From: Mycobacterium deserti
GTDB lineage: Bacteria > Actinomycetota > Actinomycetes > Mycobacteriales > Mycobacteriaceae
NCBI RefSeq assembly: GCF_025345615.1
Contig: NZ_JAODWD010000001.1
Coordinates: 933,304-997,303, forward strand
DNA: 64,000 bases
Direction of reading: 5' to 3'
Below, piece by piece: positions 63,184-64,000 of this stretch. The notes under the pieces are model-generated. The model had not been told where the DNA came from and searched no databases. It was given only the letters and a program-made list of their open reading frames with translations. A program made the translations under genes and the position numbers. Every line of letters starts with the position of its first letter. The stretch's first letter is position 1.

Positions 63184-64000
63184 CTACGAGGACGACGTTC
63201 CTACATGGTTGGCGTGTGCGTCGTCGGCGGGCCGTTCCTCGGTGGTGTCCTTGGCCCAGCGGTAGTCGGGCTTGCCCGCCGGCGTGCGGTGAATCTCGTC
63301 GACCCACCAAATCTTGCGCGGCACCTTATATCCCGCAATCTCCTGACGGACGAAGGTGTCCAACTCCGCCAGGGTCGGGTTCGTGCCGGGGCGGCGGTGC
63401 ACGACCGCGGCCACGCACTGGCCGTAGCGCTCGTCGGGCACTCCGACGACCAGTGCGTCGAACACATCGGGATGGCCCTTCAGCGCGGCCTCGACCTCTT
63501 CGGGGTAGATCTTCTCGCCGCCGCTGTTGATCGACTGCGAACCGCGGCCCAGCATCGTCACGCTGCCGTCGGCCTCGACCTCGGCGAAGTCACCGGGGAT
63601 CGCGTACCGCACGCCGTTGAAGGTCTTGAACGTCTCGGCGGTCTTCTTCTCGTCCTTGAAGTAGCCGACGGGGATGTGGCCGCGCTTGGCGATCATTCCG
63701 CGCACCCCGGATCCGGGCTTGACCTCGTTACCGTCCTCGTCGAGCACGACGGTGTTCTTGTCGATGGTGACGCGCGGACCACCGGTATGCGACTCCCCCT
63801 TGGCCACCACACTGGTGCCGCCGAATCCGGTCTCCGACGATCCGATCGAGTCGGTGATGACGCGATTGGGCAGCAGTTCGAGGAACTTCTCCTTGATGCT
63901 CGTGGAGAACAACGCCGCGGTGCTGGCCAGCAGGAACAGACTCGACAGGTCAGGTTCCCTTCCGGCGTCGTGCACCTTGGTCAACGCGTCGAGCAGCGGA
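63184..64000 (-). CDS. fadD19: acyl-CoA synthetase FadD19, 5' end outside the window
   Basis: The visible C-terminal 271 residues show DSIGSSETGFGG (adenylation motif), GYFKDEKKTAETF, GRGSQSINSGGEKIYPEEVE (hinge) and the catalytic lysine region AGKPDYRWAK. They resemble M. tuberculosis FadD19, which activates the C-26 or C-24 sterol side chain (from memory). The frame is open to the window edge. It lies 27 bases upstream of the NMO-family gene. Confidence 0.8.
   Translation of the reverse strand, partial: PLLDALTKVHDAGREPDLSSLFLLASTAALFSTSIKEKFLELLPNRVITDSIGSSETGFGGTSVVAKGESHTGGPRVTIDKNTVVLDEDGNEVKPGSGVRGMIAKRGHIPVGYFKDEKKTAETFKTFNGVRYAIPGDFAEVEADGSVTMLGRGSQSINSGGEKIYPEEVEAALKGHPDVFDALVVGVPDERYGQCVAAVVHRRPGTNPTLAELDTFVRQEIAGYKVPRKIWWVDEIHRTPAGKPDYRWAKDTTEERPADDAHANHVGTSSS

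Overview
The window is high-GC actinobacterial DNA and almost certainly comes from a non-tuberculous Mycobacterium (Mycolicibacterium-type). The evidence is a near-textbook PhoP/PhoR pair, a CYP51 operon with its 3Fe-4S ferredoxin, a complete mce4 steroid-import operon (yrbE4A-yrbE4B-mce4A to mce4F plus two Mce-associated genes), otsA, a 13E12-type DUF222/HNH gene, and many mycobacterial secreted proteins and lipoproteins. Two blocks match, in gene order, Mycobacterium tuberculosis loci that I recall as far apart on that chromosome (Rv0756c-Rv0770 and Rv3489-Rv3506). Here they lie about 25 kb apart. No database search was run; all family names come from motifs and recalled synteny.

Layout. 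1-11.5 kb: a redox block. A 3-hydroxyisobutyrate-dehydrogenase-like enzyme, an SDR and an aldehyde dehydrogenase run leftward. A TetR regulator, CYP123-like P450, SDR, CYP51, ferredoxin, SnoaL-like protein, zinc alcohol dehydrogenase, KSI-like protein and another SDR run rightward. Two copies of the same inverted repeat flank the divergent promoter. 11-15 kb: HIT protein, phoR, phoP with a PhoP-box-like direct repeat, a decapeptide-repeat protein and tRNA-Thr(TGT). 15-24 kb: a decayed HNH gene and a small Cys-rich ORF; an F420-type Ddn/SDR pair; a compact envelope copper/haem operon (Dyp peroxidase, PCu(A)C chaperone, PepSY protein, membrane protein, two very small ORFs); a cutinase and a medium-chain reductase. 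23.5-30 kb: a flavin LLM oxidoreductase overlapping a GH13 amylase-like enzyme, an MFS transporter, a DKNYY-repeat protein and a VanX-like dipeptidase. 29-35 kb: a molybdenum hydroxylase operon (XdhC, large subunit, CoxG-like, FAD subunit, 2Fe-2S subunit).

35-64 kb: a DUF222/HNH gene under a LexA-like box, then the sterol region. This holds an SDR with a KstR-type operator, an enoyl-CoA hydratase, tandem secreted paralogues, otsA, mce4, hsd4A, fdxD, chsE4, chsE5, fadD17, an old-yellow-enzyme relative, two regulators, a VOC protein, an LpqN-like lipoprotein, an alpha/beta hydrolase, an NMO-family flavoprotein and the 3' part of fadD19. Four sequences matching the KstR consensus TNNAACNNGTTNNA (three exact, one with one mismatch) sit upstream of the SDR, the mce4 operon (two) and the fdxD/chsE4 divergent promoter. 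This implies that sterol uptake, side-chain activation and beta-oxidation are co-derepressed.

No CRISPR array, transposase or prophage was seen. The least explained items are the twin operator of the CYP operon, the small ORFs in the copper/haem operon, the LexA-like box touching the DUF222/HNH start codon, the tRNA-adjacent HNH pseudogene with an antisense Cys-rich ORF, and the decaying third member of the tandem secreted family.
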